Translations under genes and position numbers: made by a program
Assembly: GCF_040095835.1 (NCBI RefSeq)
Contig: NZ_JBBMFT010000001.1
Coordinates: 797,183-861,182, forward strand
DNA from: Flavonifractor hominis
Lineage (GTDB): Bacteria > Bacillota > Clostridia > Oscillospirales > Oscillospiraceae
Direction: 5' to 3'
DNA length: 64,000 bases
Notes under the pieces: generated by a model
Database searches by the model: none
The model's input: only the letters and a program-made list of their open reading frames with translations
Told to the model about the DNA's origin: nothing
In this document: piece after piece, positions 14,232-21,710 of the stretch
How positions within the stretch are numbered: position 1 is the stretch's first letter
Layout of the letters: every line of letters starts with the position of its first letter

Positions 14232-16037
14232 TCAGCTCAATTCAAACATCCCATTGTATAATTGATAATATATGCCTTTTTGTGCCAGAAGATCGGCATG
14301 ACTTCCCCGCTCCACTACGGTGCCGTGCTCCAGCACCAAAATCGCGTCAGCGTTGCGCACGGTACTTAGCCGGTGGGCAATGACAAATACGGTGCGCCCC
14401 TCCATCAGCCGGTCCATTCCCTGTTCGATCAGCGCTTCGGTCCGGGTATCGATGGAGGAGGTTGCCTCGTCCAGAATCAGCACCGGCGGATCGGCCACCG
14501 CCGCCCGGGCAATGGCCAGCAGCTGCCGCTGCCCCTGAGAAAGATTGGCCCCGTCAGCGGTGATCCGCGTCTCATATCCCTGGGGCAGGCGGCGGATGAA
14601 GGAGTCTGCGTTGGCGATACGTGCCGCCCGCTCGATCTCTTCCTGCGTGGCGTCCAGCTTACCAAAACGGATGTTGTCGGCGATCGTACCGGTAAAGAGG
14701 TGGGTATCCTGGAGCACAATGCCAAGAGAACGGCGCAGGTCGTCTTTCCGGATGTCTCTCACATCAATACCATCGTAGACCACGCTGCCGCCCTGCACAT
14801 CGTAAAAGCGGTTGATGAGGTTGGTAATGGTAGTCTTGCCCGCGCCGGTGGAGCCCACAAAGGCGATCTTCTGTCCGGGTTTGGCAAAGAGGGTGATCCC
14901 TTTCAGAATGGGGTGCCCCTCCTCGTAGCCGAAGGTCACATCTTGGAAGCGTACATCCCCCCGCAGCGGCACCGTGGTGCCGTCCGGCTTTTTCCAGCGC
15001 CAGCCGTCCTGGGGCTGTTTCTCCAGCACGACCTGGCCCTCATCCACCTCCACCGGCTGGTCCATGGCTTCAAAAACCCGCTCGGCGCCCGCCAGAGCCG
15101 CCAGCAGGAAGTTGGTCTGTTGGGTAAACTGGTTGATGGGCAAAGCCGCCTGACGTACAAAAACCAGGTAGCTGGCCAGGCTACCCACATCGGTCATGCC
15201 CTTCATAGCCATATATCCGCCCAGAGCGGCCACGATAGCGTAGTTGATGTAGGAAATGCTCACCACTGCCGGGACCATGGTGGCCGCATAGCCCTGGGCT
15301 CCCGTGCCCGCCTTGCGCAGCGCCTCATTTTTCTCCCGAAAGCAGCGCAGGTTTTCCCGCTCGTGGTTGAACACCTTTACCACCTTCTGCCCGGCCACCA
15401 TCTCTTCGATGTAGCCGTCCAGGTCCCCCAGGCTGGCCTGCTGCCGGCGGTAATAGGCCTTGCTCCGCTTTCCGCTGAAGCGGATGTAGAGGAACATGGC
15501 CACATAGCACACCGCCACCACCATGGTGAGCCGCCAGTTGAGGATAAACAGCATGGTGAGGGTACCCACCACCTGGATAAAACTCTGGATCACCATGGCA
15601 AAGCTGTTGTTGAGTGCGTCAGAGATGGTGTCCACATCGTTGGTGAAATAGCTCATCACATCACCGTGGCGGCGGGTATCAAAGAAGCGCAGCGGCAGCT
15701 TCTGCAGGTGGGCAAACAGGTCCCGGCGGATGTCAAAAAGTACCTTCTGCGCCGCCTTGACCATGGTCTGGGTATAGCCCCAGGCCGCCAGAGCACCAAT
15801 GAGATAAATGCCTGCGGTAAGAGTTACTCCCCGCAGCAGGGCCTCTATCCCACCCTGGGCCAGGCCATTGACCACGGGACGGATCATATAGGTCCCCAGC
15901 AGATTGGCCAGGGCACTGACGGTAACCAGCACCGCCACCGCCAGCAGCAGGAACTTATGCCGGCCCATATAAGCCATGAGGGTACGCAGGGTATAGCCCA
16001 GGTGTTTCGGCTTTTTAGCACTGAGCTGACGGGCCAT
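14232..16037 (-). CDS. ABC exporter subunit with canonical ATPase site
   Basis: The 601-residue half-transporter has an N-terminal six-helix membrane domain (about residues 25-330) and a C-terminal nucleotide-binding domain with Walker A GSTGAGKTT, signature LSQGQRQLL, Walker B VLILDEATSSID with the catalytic Glu, and switch His (VIAHRLSTV). It overlaps the preceding exporter gene by 23 bases, so the two form one heterodimeric exporter. Such pairs export drugs, lipids or peptides; the substrate here is unknown. Its start has a GGAGGGGAG ribosome site inside the upstream gene. A MarR regulator opens the operon. Confidence 0.92.
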   Translation of the reverse strand: MARQLSAKKPKHLGYTLRTLMAYMGRHKFLLLAVAVLVTVSALANLLGTYMIRPVVNGLAQGGIEALLRGVTLTAGIYLIGALAAWGYTQTMVKAAQKVLFDIRRDLFAHLQKLPLRFFDTRRHGDVMSYFTNDVDTISDALNNSFAMVIQSFIQVVGTLTMLFILNWRLTMVVAVCYVAMFLYIRFSGKRSKAYYRRQQASLGDLDGYIEEMVAGQKVVKVFNHERENLRCFREKNEALRKAGTGAQGYAATMVPAVVSISYINYAIVAALGGYMAMKGMTDVGSLASYLVFVRQAALPINQFTQQTNFLLAALAGAERVFEAMDQPVEVDEGQVVLEKQPQDGWRWKKPDGTTVPLRGDVRFQDVTFGYEEGHPILKGITLFAKPGQKIAFVGSTGAGKTTITNLINRFYDVQGGSVVYDGIDVRDIRKDDLRRSLGIVLQDTHLFTGTIADNIRFGKLDATQEEIERAARIANADSFIRRLPQGYETRITADGANLSQGQRQLLAIARAAVADPPVLILDEATSSIDTRTEALIEQGMDRLMEGRTVFVIAHRLSTVRNADAILVLEHGTVVERGSHADLLAQKGIYYQLYNGMFELS

Positions 16038-17766
16038 GCTCCTCCCCTCCTTTCATCTGGGATGCGTAGATCTCCTGGTAGATGGGATCCGAAGCCAGCA
16101 GCTGATCGTGCGTTCCGCAGGCGTGGATCTGTCCGTCCTCCAGGATGACAATGAGGTCGGTATTCATCACGGAGGTCACCCGCTGGGCGATGATGATCTT
16201 GGTCACGCCGGTGAGTTTGGCCAGAGCGGCGCGGATCTTCGCCTCGGTGGCGGTATCCACCGCCGAGGTGGAGTCGTCAAAAATCAGGATCTTTGGCTTT
16301 TTCAGCAGGGCCCGTGCAATACACAGCCTCTGTTTCTGTCCACCTGAGACATTGACGCCCCCCTGTCCCAGATCGGCGTCCAGCCCGCCGGGCATCCGCT
16401 CCAAAAACTCGTCGGCACAGGCCGCGCGGCAGGCCGCCCACAGCGTCTCATCGTCGGCGTCCGGATCGCCCCAGCGCAGGTTTTCCCGCACGCTGCCTGA
16501 AAAAAGTACATTCTTCTGCAGCACAATACTTACCGCATCCCGCAGAGCCTTGAGGTCGTATTCCCTCACGTCCCGGCCGCCCACCCGGACCGTCCCCTCC
16601 GTGGCGTCGTAGAGGCGGGGGATGAGCTGCACCAGTGTAGTCTTGGCCGAACCGGTCCCGCCCAGAATGCCCACGGTCTGGCCCGCCCTGATGTGCAGGT
16701 CCACATGGGCCAGGGCATATTCCCGGGCGTCGGCGCGGTATTTGAAGGACACCCCGTCAAAATCCACACTGCCGTCGGGCACCTCCTCCACCGCCTGGGC
16801 CGGAGAGGCCAGCGCCGTCTCCTCATCCAGCACCTCGGCGATGCGGTGGGCGCTGGCCAGAGAGCGGGTAAGCAGCAGGAACACATTGGAGATCATCATA
16901 AAGGAATTCATCACCTGCAGCACATAGCTGAGAAAGCCGGTGAGCTCCCCCACCTGGAGTTCTCCCTTCAGGATCATACCGCCGCCGAACCACAAAATGA
17001 GTACCATGGCGGTATACATCGTGAACTGAAACGCCGGCAGGTTGAGCACCGCGAAGTGAAACGTCCGCTGGCTGGTCTGCATCAGTTCCTGGTTGACGCT
17101 CTGGAACTTCTCCTCCTCATACTCATCCCGAACAAAGGCCTTCACCGCCCGGATGGCGGTCAATCCCTCCTGCACCACGTTGTTAAGTCTGTCCATGGCT
17201 TTCTGAAGGCGGCCATACATGGGTGCCACCGTGCGTACCACAAAAAAGAGGATCAGCGCCAGCACAGGCGCGCACACCACAAAGACCAGGGCCAGCCGGG
17301 CGTTCATCCAGAAGGACAGCCCCAGTCCCATCACCAACATCACCGGGCTGCGCACCAGGGGCCGCAGCCCGCCGTTGATGGCGTTTTGCAGCACCGTCAC
17401 GTCGGTGGTCATCCGGGTCACCAGGGAGGAGGTCTCAAACCGGTCCAGGTTGGAAAAGGCATAGTCCTGGACCCGGGTATACTGTGCCTCCCGGATACGC
17501 GCGCCCCAGCCGTAAGCCGCCCGGGCGGCAAAGCGGGCATAGAGCAGGCCCGTGATGAGGGCCAGCACCGCACACACGCCCATCTGCAACCCCTTGACCA
17601 TAATATAGTGCAGATCCTGTCTCCCCACCCCCACGTCAATGAGGTCGGCCATTAAAACCGGGATGATCAGTTCGAATACGGTCTCCACCAACACCAGCAA
17701 TCCGCCGATGAGCATATCCCACCGGTAAGGTCCCAGGTAAGAGAACAGCCTCTTGAGTTCCTTCAC
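16015..17766 (-). CDS. ABC exporter subunit with degenerate ATPase site
   Basis: The 583-residue half-transporter pairs with the downstream gene. Its membrane domain covers about residues 15-310. The Walker A reads GGTGSAKTT, with Ala replacing the last Gly of the loop, and the Walker B reads ILIFDDSTSAVD, with Asp in place of the catalytic Glu; the switch residue is Gln (IIAQRVTSV) rather than His. These replacements define the non-hydrolysing site of heterodimeric exporters such as BmrCD, LmrCD and TM287/288. The signature motif is intact (NVSGGQKQR), as required to complete the partner's active site. It overlaps the MarR gene by 4 bases. Confidence 0.92.
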   Translation of the reverse strand: MKELKRLFSYLGPYRWDMLIGGLLVLVETVFELIIPVLMADLIDVGVGRQDLHYIMVKGLQMGVCAVLALITGLLYARFAARAAYGWGARIREAQYTRVQDYAFSNLDRFETSSLVTRMTTDVTVLQNAINGGLRPLVRSPVMLVMGLGLSFWMNARLALVFVVCAPVLALILFFVVRTVAPMYGRLQKAMDRLNNVVQEGLTAIRAVKAFVRDEYEEEKFQSVNQELMQTSQRTFHFAVLNLPAFQFTMYTAMVLILWFGGGMILKGELQVGELTGFLSYVLQVMNSFMMISNVFLLLTRSLASAHRIAEVLDEETALASPAQAVEEVPDGSVDFDGVSFKYRADAREYALAHVDLHIRAGQTVGILGGTGSAKTTLVQLIPRLYDATEGTVRVGGRDVREYDLKALRDAVSIVLQKNVLFSGSVRENLRWGDPDADDETLWAACRAACADEFLERMPGGLDADLGQGGVNVSGGQKQRLCIARALLKKPKILIFDDSTSAVDTATEAKIRAALAKLTGVTKIIIAQRVTSVMNTDLIVILEDGQIHACGTHDQLLASDPIYQEIYASQMKGGEEHGPSAQC

Positions 17767-18200
17767 AGTTCCCCCTCCTTCTCTCCCCGGCGCAGATTCT
17801 GATACGCCCGGGATAGATAGTCAGAAAAACGCTCCCGCTCCTCTTCCGTAAATCCCCGGAGCATAACCTCCTCCGCTTGCTGGCAGCGTTCTCTCCAGAC
17901 CGTACTGGCCTGCCGTCCCAGTTCGGTGACCTCCACCAGATCACAGCGCCGGTTCTGCTCGTCCGCCCGCCGGGTCACAAAGCCGCCCTTCTGCAGGCAG
18001 TCCAGCATCCGGGACACCGTGGCCGGGTCCACATCAAAATAATCCGCCATTTCCCGCTGCCGGCAGGGCCCGCGGGCAGCCAGATAGGCCACCAGCTTGG
18101 GCTGTCCGGAGCCCAGTCCCAGCTCATTCAGACTGGCCCGCAGATAATTGCGCTGGGCGTGAAAGGCCCGGTACAGCAGCATATGGAACGTCCGCTCCAC
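17763..18200 (-). CDS. MarR-family regulator of the ABC exporter
   Basis: GTG 18200 follows AAAGGAGG and is preferred over longer starts that would read through the operator. The 145-residue protein has a MarR winged helix (QREMADYFDVDPATVSRMLD, then CLQKGGFVTRRADEQNRR with the wing) flanked by dimerisation helices. A perfect 25-bp palindrome covers its transcription start (18219-18243), so it probably represses itself and the two overlapping exporter genes, releasing on ligand binding. This is the usual arrangement for MarR-controlled multidrug exporters. Confidence 0.9.
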   Translation of the reverse strand: MERTFHMLLYRAFHAQRNYLRASLNELGLGSGQPKLVAYLAARGPCRQREMADYFDVDPATVSRMLDCLQKGGFVTRRADEQNRRCDLVEVTELGRQASTVWRERCQQAEEVMLRGFTEEERERFSDYLSRAYQNLRRGEKEGEL

Positions 18201-18218
18201 ACCGCTCGCCTCCTTTGA

Positions 18219-18243
18219 TGATATATCAACAGTTGATATATCA
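18219..18243. promoter_or_regulatory. MarR operator, 25-bp perfect palindrome
   Basis: TGATATATCAAC and GTTGATATATCA flank a single central A. The site begins immediately after the -10 box of the MarR-exporter promoter and matches the TTGATATATCAA type of MarR site. Confidence 0.88.
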
Positions 18244-18272
18244 ATTATGATGATATACACAACCGCTGTCAA
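18244..18272 (-). promoter_or_regulatory. Sigma-A promoter of the marR-ABC exporter operon
   Basis: TTGACA (18272-18267), 17-base spacer, CATAAT (18249-18244) on the minus strand. The palindromic operator abuts the -10 box. Confidence 0.85.
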
Positions 18273-18314
18273 CCCCGTTTTTCCCGGAATGGACAGCGGT
18301 TGCATCTTCTATAA

Positions 18315-19337
18315 TCACTCCGCCTCTGCGTCCGCCTGTTGGTCGGTACAAGCTGCCTGGGGCGGCTGCTGGGGAAAGTCCACCTGAAAAACCGCCTGAG
18401 GGCGGTTGAGGCTCACGCGGATATACCGCCCCTTTTGGGCCGCGGACTGTTCCAACAGGGTCAAAAGCTGTGTCTGTACGTCCTGAGTAAGGGGGCCGCC
18501 CCGCCACTGGAAGAGCAGCGTCTTTCCCTTCCGCACCGCCTGGACCGCTCGTTTCTCCACCTCCTCCAACCGGGTAAAGGAGCATTTGTGCACCCGGTAG
18601 TAGCCCTGCGTGCCGTCTGCGCAGGCGGGGGCCGGGTACAGCAGGGCTTCATGGTCCCGGAAGATCTGCCGGTCGTCCAGATTGAAGTAGTCGTACCGCG
18701 GCGCCCCCTCCCCGCTCAAAGTCCGGTCAAAGGTGGCGTCCAGGTGATAATAGCTGCCGCCCAGCTGTACGACGTTCCAGGCGTGACGGTAACGCACCCC
18801 CCGCTCGGGCGCTGCCTGGGAGATGACCACGATGCACCATACCCCCAGCCGGTCACACAGAGCCTTCACCGCCTTGGCCATCCCCTCGCACACTCCCACG
18901 CCGTGCCCCAACGGGCCGATGATCTCGTGGGAGTAGGGCTTTTTCAGTTTGTCATAACGCACGCCGGTACAGATAAAGTCATGAATATACGCTTCCTGCT
19001 CCAGTGCGCTCTTCCCCTGCACCGGGCGGCAGAGCTTCTCCAGACGCGCCTGCATGGCGCCCTGGTGTTCCCGGATCTTCCCCTTCGGAAAGAGGTACTC
19101 GGGCACCACCTCCACATGGGACGCCTGCGGATGGACCCGAAAGGAGCATCCCGCCACATAGAAGATCTCCGGGTGGTCCAGGCGGAGCTGAAAGAGCACC
19201 TCACTCAGCTGTCTGGTCTCTAATCTGGGCACTGAGAAGGACGGCCCCAGTTGGGTGAGCCCTGTAAGCATGTCCCGATAGACCGCTTGACACGGTTTGT
19301 CCATCTGTGCAAAGTAGTATTCCTGCATACGTTCCAT
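18315..19337 (-). CDS. Transglutaminase-like (CHD triad) protein
   Basis: I start at ATG 19337, behind GGAGG; ATG 19328 is possible. Longer versions read the antisense of the tRNA-Leu gene and are spurious. The 340-residue protein contains a papain-fold transglutaminase core with Cys in GVCEGMAKAVKALCDRLG, His in RYRHAWNVVQL and Asp in YYHLDATFD, a complete catalytic triad. No signal peptide is apparent, so it is probably cytoplasmic. The C-terminal part (residues about 230-340) is not recognised. It could act as a protease or crosslinking enzyme; the substrate is unknown. It is convergent with nothing and stands alone between the MarR gene and tRNA-Leu. Confidence 0.82.
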   Translation of the reverse strand: MERMQEYYFAQMDKPCQAVYRDMLTGLTQLGPSFSVPRLETRQLSEVLFQLRLDHPEIFYVAGCSFRVHPQASHVEVVPEYLFPKGKIREHQGAMQARLEKLCRPVQGKSALEQEAYIHDFICTGVRYDKLKKPYSHEIIGPLGHGVGVCEGMAKAVKALCDRLGVWCIVVISQAAPERGVRYRHAWNVVQLGGSYYHLDATFDRTLSGEGAPRYDYFNLDDRQIFRDHEALLYPAPACADGTQGYYRVHKCSFTRLEEVEKRAVQAVRKGKTLLFQWRGGPLTQDVQTQLLTLLEQSAAQKGRYIRVSLNRPQAVFQVDFPQQPPQAACTDQQADAEAE

Positions 19338-19444
19338 TCCCCTCCGCTTGTTTGCCGAATCTATTATACGTCCCAATTTTTCTGTGTACAATAAAATACT
19401 TGCAAACGCGCCATTTATCTTGTATAATAGGAAAACGGTGATTG

Positions 19445-19531
19445 GCCGGTATGATGGAATTGGTAGACGTGACGGACTCAAAATCCGTTGGTGGCGACAT
19501 CGTGTCGGTTCGAGTCCGACTACCGGCACCA
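19445..19531 (+). tRNA. tRNA-Leu (anticodon CAA)
   Basis: Acceptor arms GCCGGTA (19445-19451) and TACCGGC (19521-19527) pair perfectly, followed by A and an encoded CCA. The anticodon stem ACGGA/TCCGT encloses loop CTCAAAA, giving anticodon CAA. A long variable arm and a GGTTCGAGTCC T-loop are present, as expected for class II tRNA-Leu. Confidence 0.96.
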
Positions 19532-19570
19532 GCTCGTCGCAAGCGGCATATCGCTTGCGACGAGCTTTTT
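19531..19570 (+). terminator. Terminator of tRNA-Leu
   Basis: A 15-bp perfect stem (19531-19545 with 19552-19566) followed by a T run begins at the last base of the tRNA CCA end. Confidence 0.92.
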
Positions 19571-19571
19571 C

Positions 19572-19908
19572 ATTTCACTGCAAAGCTCATCGCGCGCTCA
19601 TTCTGCTGCTCCTCGCTTCCAAATCGAACCCGCTGCGCTGGGCTTCGATTTGGTTTTAGGTGCAAACCGGGAAGCTGCGGCATCTATACCGTTGCGATGT
19701 TCCACAATGAATGAGCCCCGCTTTTCGAACTATTTATCGAAAAGCGGGGCTCATTTTTCGTTTCTCAAAATTCTTCCGTTGCATCTTATAATTCGGGGGC
19801 TGGTGCGTCTACACCTCATGGCAGCACCGCAGGCGTAACACCAGCGTCAAGGTGTGAATAGGATGGAGAGAGCAAAGGCTCAATCCAGCATAAGGAGTAT
19901 TGTTTACT
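19572..19908 (+). other. Intergenic region with two further terminator-like hairpins
   Basis: No gene is seen. CCAAATCGAA pairs with TTCGATTTGG (19619-19653) and is followed by TTTT. GAGCCCCGCTTTTCG pairs with CGAAAAGCGGGGCTC (19713-19752) and is followed by ATTTTT. The stretch isolates the tRNA from the surface-protein genes; no clear promoter for the gene at 19909 was found. Confidence 0.6.
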
Positions 19909-20199
19909 ATGGGTATGCCTGTTATTACTGCCAGTTCTACCACCAGAGACCAGGCCATCACGGATCTCATCCAGTCGGTGGCTCTGGAAGAGACCGCCCT
20001 GTCCCATATTCTCAACGCAGAGGGCGAGAAAATTCAGAAAATGGTAGCCCTCCCCGATGTGACCCCGGAGGTGCTGCTGGCCACCAACAAGTCTGTGGAG
20101 TCTATGGTCAACGCGGTATCCCGGTTGGAAATGATCCTCCAGTCCAAGTTGTCCAGCTTCAATGATTGTCTGTGTCAGCCTGATATCAGTCTGGAATAA
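19909..20199 (+). CDS. Small protein with an ALSHILNAEGEKIQ domain
   Basis: ATG 19909 lies 11 bases after AAGGAG and gives 96 residues. The body (DQAITDLIQSVALEETALSH, then ILNAEGEKIQKMV) and the later TNKSVESMVNAVSRLEMIL segment match the C-terminal domain of the 434-residue protein encoded immediately downstream. It has no signal peptide or membrane segment. The predicted structure is mostly helical, consistent with an oligomerisation or attachment domain. I recall similar short proteins near surface and spore proteins in Firmicutes, but cannot verify this. It likely coassembles with the downstream anchor protein through the shared domain. Confidence 0.8.
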   Translation: MGMPVITASSTTRDQAITDLIQSVALEETALSHILNAEGEKIQKMVALPDVTPEVLLATNKSVESMVNAVSRLEMILQSKLSSFNDCLCQPDISLE

Positions 20200-20203
20200 C
20201 GAT

Positions 20204-20245
20204 AAAATAGGGTGGGGCTTCCGGAAGGAAGCCCCACCCTATTTT
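20204..20245 (+). terminator. Intrinsic terminator after the small surface-domain gene
   Basis: A perfect 19-bp stem (20204-20222 with 20227-20245) with a GGAA loop and terminal TTTT. It separates the 96-residue gene from the anchor-protein gene, which has its own promoter. Confidence 0.92.
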
Positions 20246-20247
20246 GC

Positions 20248-20274
20248 ACCATCGTCTGATTGACTCATACACTA
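20248..20274 (+). promoter_or_regulatory. Candidate sigma-K (mother-cell) promoter
   Basis: AC (20248-20249) is followed after 16 bases by CATACACTA (20266-20274), matching the Bacillus sigma-K pattern AC-N16/17-CATAnnnTA; the -10 also fits sigma-E (CATACAnT). No good sigma-A promoter is seen in the same interval. It lies 80 bases before the start of the anchor protein. Confidence 0.55.
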
Positions 20275-20354
20275 TAGGTATGGAGCAATTCTGATTTGCT
20301 CCAACTCAAAAGAGCCTCATTCGGGCTAGTATAAGTCCTATAGGAGGATTAACC

Positions 20355-21659
20355 ATGGCATTTAATTTCGGCCTTGCCAACGATTATAACGTATTCGTTT
20401 TCGGCAACATGAGTCTGAGCAATACCGATGCAGAGGGGCGAGTAGCAGTCGGCGGCAATGCCACCCTCAGCAACTACGGCGTCGGCGCCAGTATTACCCC
20501 GCTCCCCCCCGCCAATACAGACCCATCTTTTGTGATAAATGGAACGGTCAACGTCACCGCAGGCTCCAATGCCAGCGGCAACACAGTTGTTAATCCCAGC
20601 AGCACAATCATTAACTATACCATGGGTAACCCAAACGGCCTTTTGATTGAAGGGACACCCATTGACTTTGCGGAGGCAGAACGATACCTGAAATGTGCCT
20701 CCAATTTCTGGAGCACCCTGGCTCCTAACGGTACCGGCGAGGTTGTCTTCAATCAGTTAAATCTGATCGGCACCGATGCAACTTTGAATATTTTCTCTCT
20801 GGATAGCAGCAATCTCTACGGTACCGGAATTTCCCTGGCACAGCTCAACGGTATTAATATCATCGCTCCCTTGAGCGCCACCATTCTCATCAATGTGGAT
20901 GGTACTGCTATCCAGTATGGCAGCTATCAAATTTTCCGGAATGGCACGGCAGCTACCAGAGAGAATGCACGGCGAATCCTGTGGAACTTTCCTCAGGCGT
21001 TGACTTGGTCAAACAGCACTACCGCCATTTATGGCTCGGTGCTGGCTCCCTTCGCTGCTGCCAACACCACATTCAGTCAGATCAACGGTAATATCATCTT
21101 TGATAGTTTTTCTGGGAATGCCGAAAGTCACAACGAGTTGTTTATTGGTGAACTGCCAGAGGCCACCGTTTGTCTGCTGACTACCACCAGCACTACTACC
21201 AGCACTACCACTAGCACCACTACCAGCACTACTACCAGCACTACCACCAGCACCACCACCAGCACCACTACCAGCACCACTACCAGCACCACTACCAGCA
21301 CCACTACCAGCACCACCACCAGCAGCACCACAACAACGACAACAACGACAACAACGACAACAACGTCCACCACTTCAACGTCCACCACGACCACCCAAGC
21401 CCCTGTTCCACGCAGTCAGGCAATTACGGACCTGCTTGTCTCTGTTGCCCTGCAGCAGGCAGCCCTCTCCCACATTCTCAATGCGGAAGGAGAAAAGATA
21501 CAGAAAATCCTTTCCTTTGACAATCTGACTTCGGAAACCATTTTGCAGACCAACCGCTCCGTGGAATCCATGGTCAACAGCATTTCCAATTTGGAAGTCA
21601 TTCTCACCGACAAAATTTCTCTTTTTAAAGCGTGCAAATGTAACGATATCAGAGAATAA
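20355..21659 (+). CDS. Choice-of-anchor-A protein with mucin-like TTTS repeat and C-terminal ALSHILNAEGEKIQ domain
   Basis: ATG 20355 has AGGAGG 7 bases upstream. The 434-residue protein has three parts. Residues 1-275 form a choice-of-anchor-A type beta domain (FNFGLANDYNVFVFGNMSL, then EGRVAVGGNATLSNYG, IYGSVLAPFAAA). Residues 276-347 are almost purely Thr and Ser: twelve TTTS units, a poly-Thr run and a Thr/Ser tail. Residues 348-434 repeat the helical domain of the 96-residue neighbour (ALSHILNAEGEKIQKIL). There is no signal peptide, although the domain type is normally surface-exposed; together with the sigma-K-like promoter this suggests assembly from the mother cell onto the spore. The Thr/Ser tract is a natural O-glycosylation target, and a glycosyltransferase gene follows. 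Confidence 0.85.
   Translation: MAFNFGLANDYNVFVFGNMSLSNTDAEGRVAVGGNATLSNYGVGASITPLPPANTDPSFVINGTVNVTAGSNASGNTVVNPSSTIINYTMGNPNGLLIEGTPIDFAEAERYLKCASNFWSTLAPNGTGEVVFNQLNLIGTDATLNIFSLDSSNLYGTGISLAQLNGINIIAPLSATILINVDGTAIQYGSYQIFRNGTAATRENARRILWNFPQALTWSNSTTAIYGSVLAPFAAANTTFSQINGNIIFDSFSGNAESHNELFIGELPEATVCLLTTTSTTTSTTTSTTTSTTTSTTTSTTTSTTTSTTTSTTTSTTTSTTTSSTTTTTTTTTTTTTSTTSTSTTTTQAPVPRSQAITDLLVSVALQQAALSHILNAEGEKIQKILSFDNLTSETILQTNRSVESMVNSISNLEVILTDKISLFKACKCNDIRE
21180..21395 (+). repeat. 12-bp tandem repeat encoding (TTTS)12 plus poly-Thr tract
   Basis: Twelve in-frame 12-bp units of the form ACN-ACN-ACC-AGC occupy 21180-21323, followed by an AGC and thirteen Thr codons of changing usage (ACA/ACG) and a mixed Thr/Ser tail to 21395. 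Unit length keeps the reading frame when copies are gained or lost. Confidence 0.95.
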
Positions 21660-21664
21660 ACTAA

Positions 21665-21696
21665 GGATGGCGCAGCAGATCCCTGTTGCGCCATCC
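21665..21696 (+). terminator. Hairpin between anchor-protein and glycosyltransferase genes
   Basis: GGATGGCGCA pairs with TGCGCCATCC. No T run follows, so transcription may continue into the glycosyltransferase gene; it may instead protect the 3' end of the upstream message. Confidence 0.5.
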
Positions 21697-21710
21697 AGTC
21701 CATAAAGAAA

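Noticed and set aside
14373..16148. 591-residue plus-strand frame opposite the ABC exporter genes
   Set aside because: It is antisense to two clear ABC genes and has no recognisable domains.
19339..19529. N-terminal extension of the transglutaminase-like protein (VGLEPTRCRHQRILSPSR)
   Set aside because: It is the antisense translation of the tRNA-Leu gene, a familiar artefact.
21128..21394. Poly-Val open frame opposite the Thr/Ser tract
   Set aside because: It is purely the reverse complement of the TTTS repeat and has no ribosome site.
21180..21395. Possible CRISPR array
   Set aside because: The tandem 12-bp units have no spacers and encode an in-frame protein repeat.
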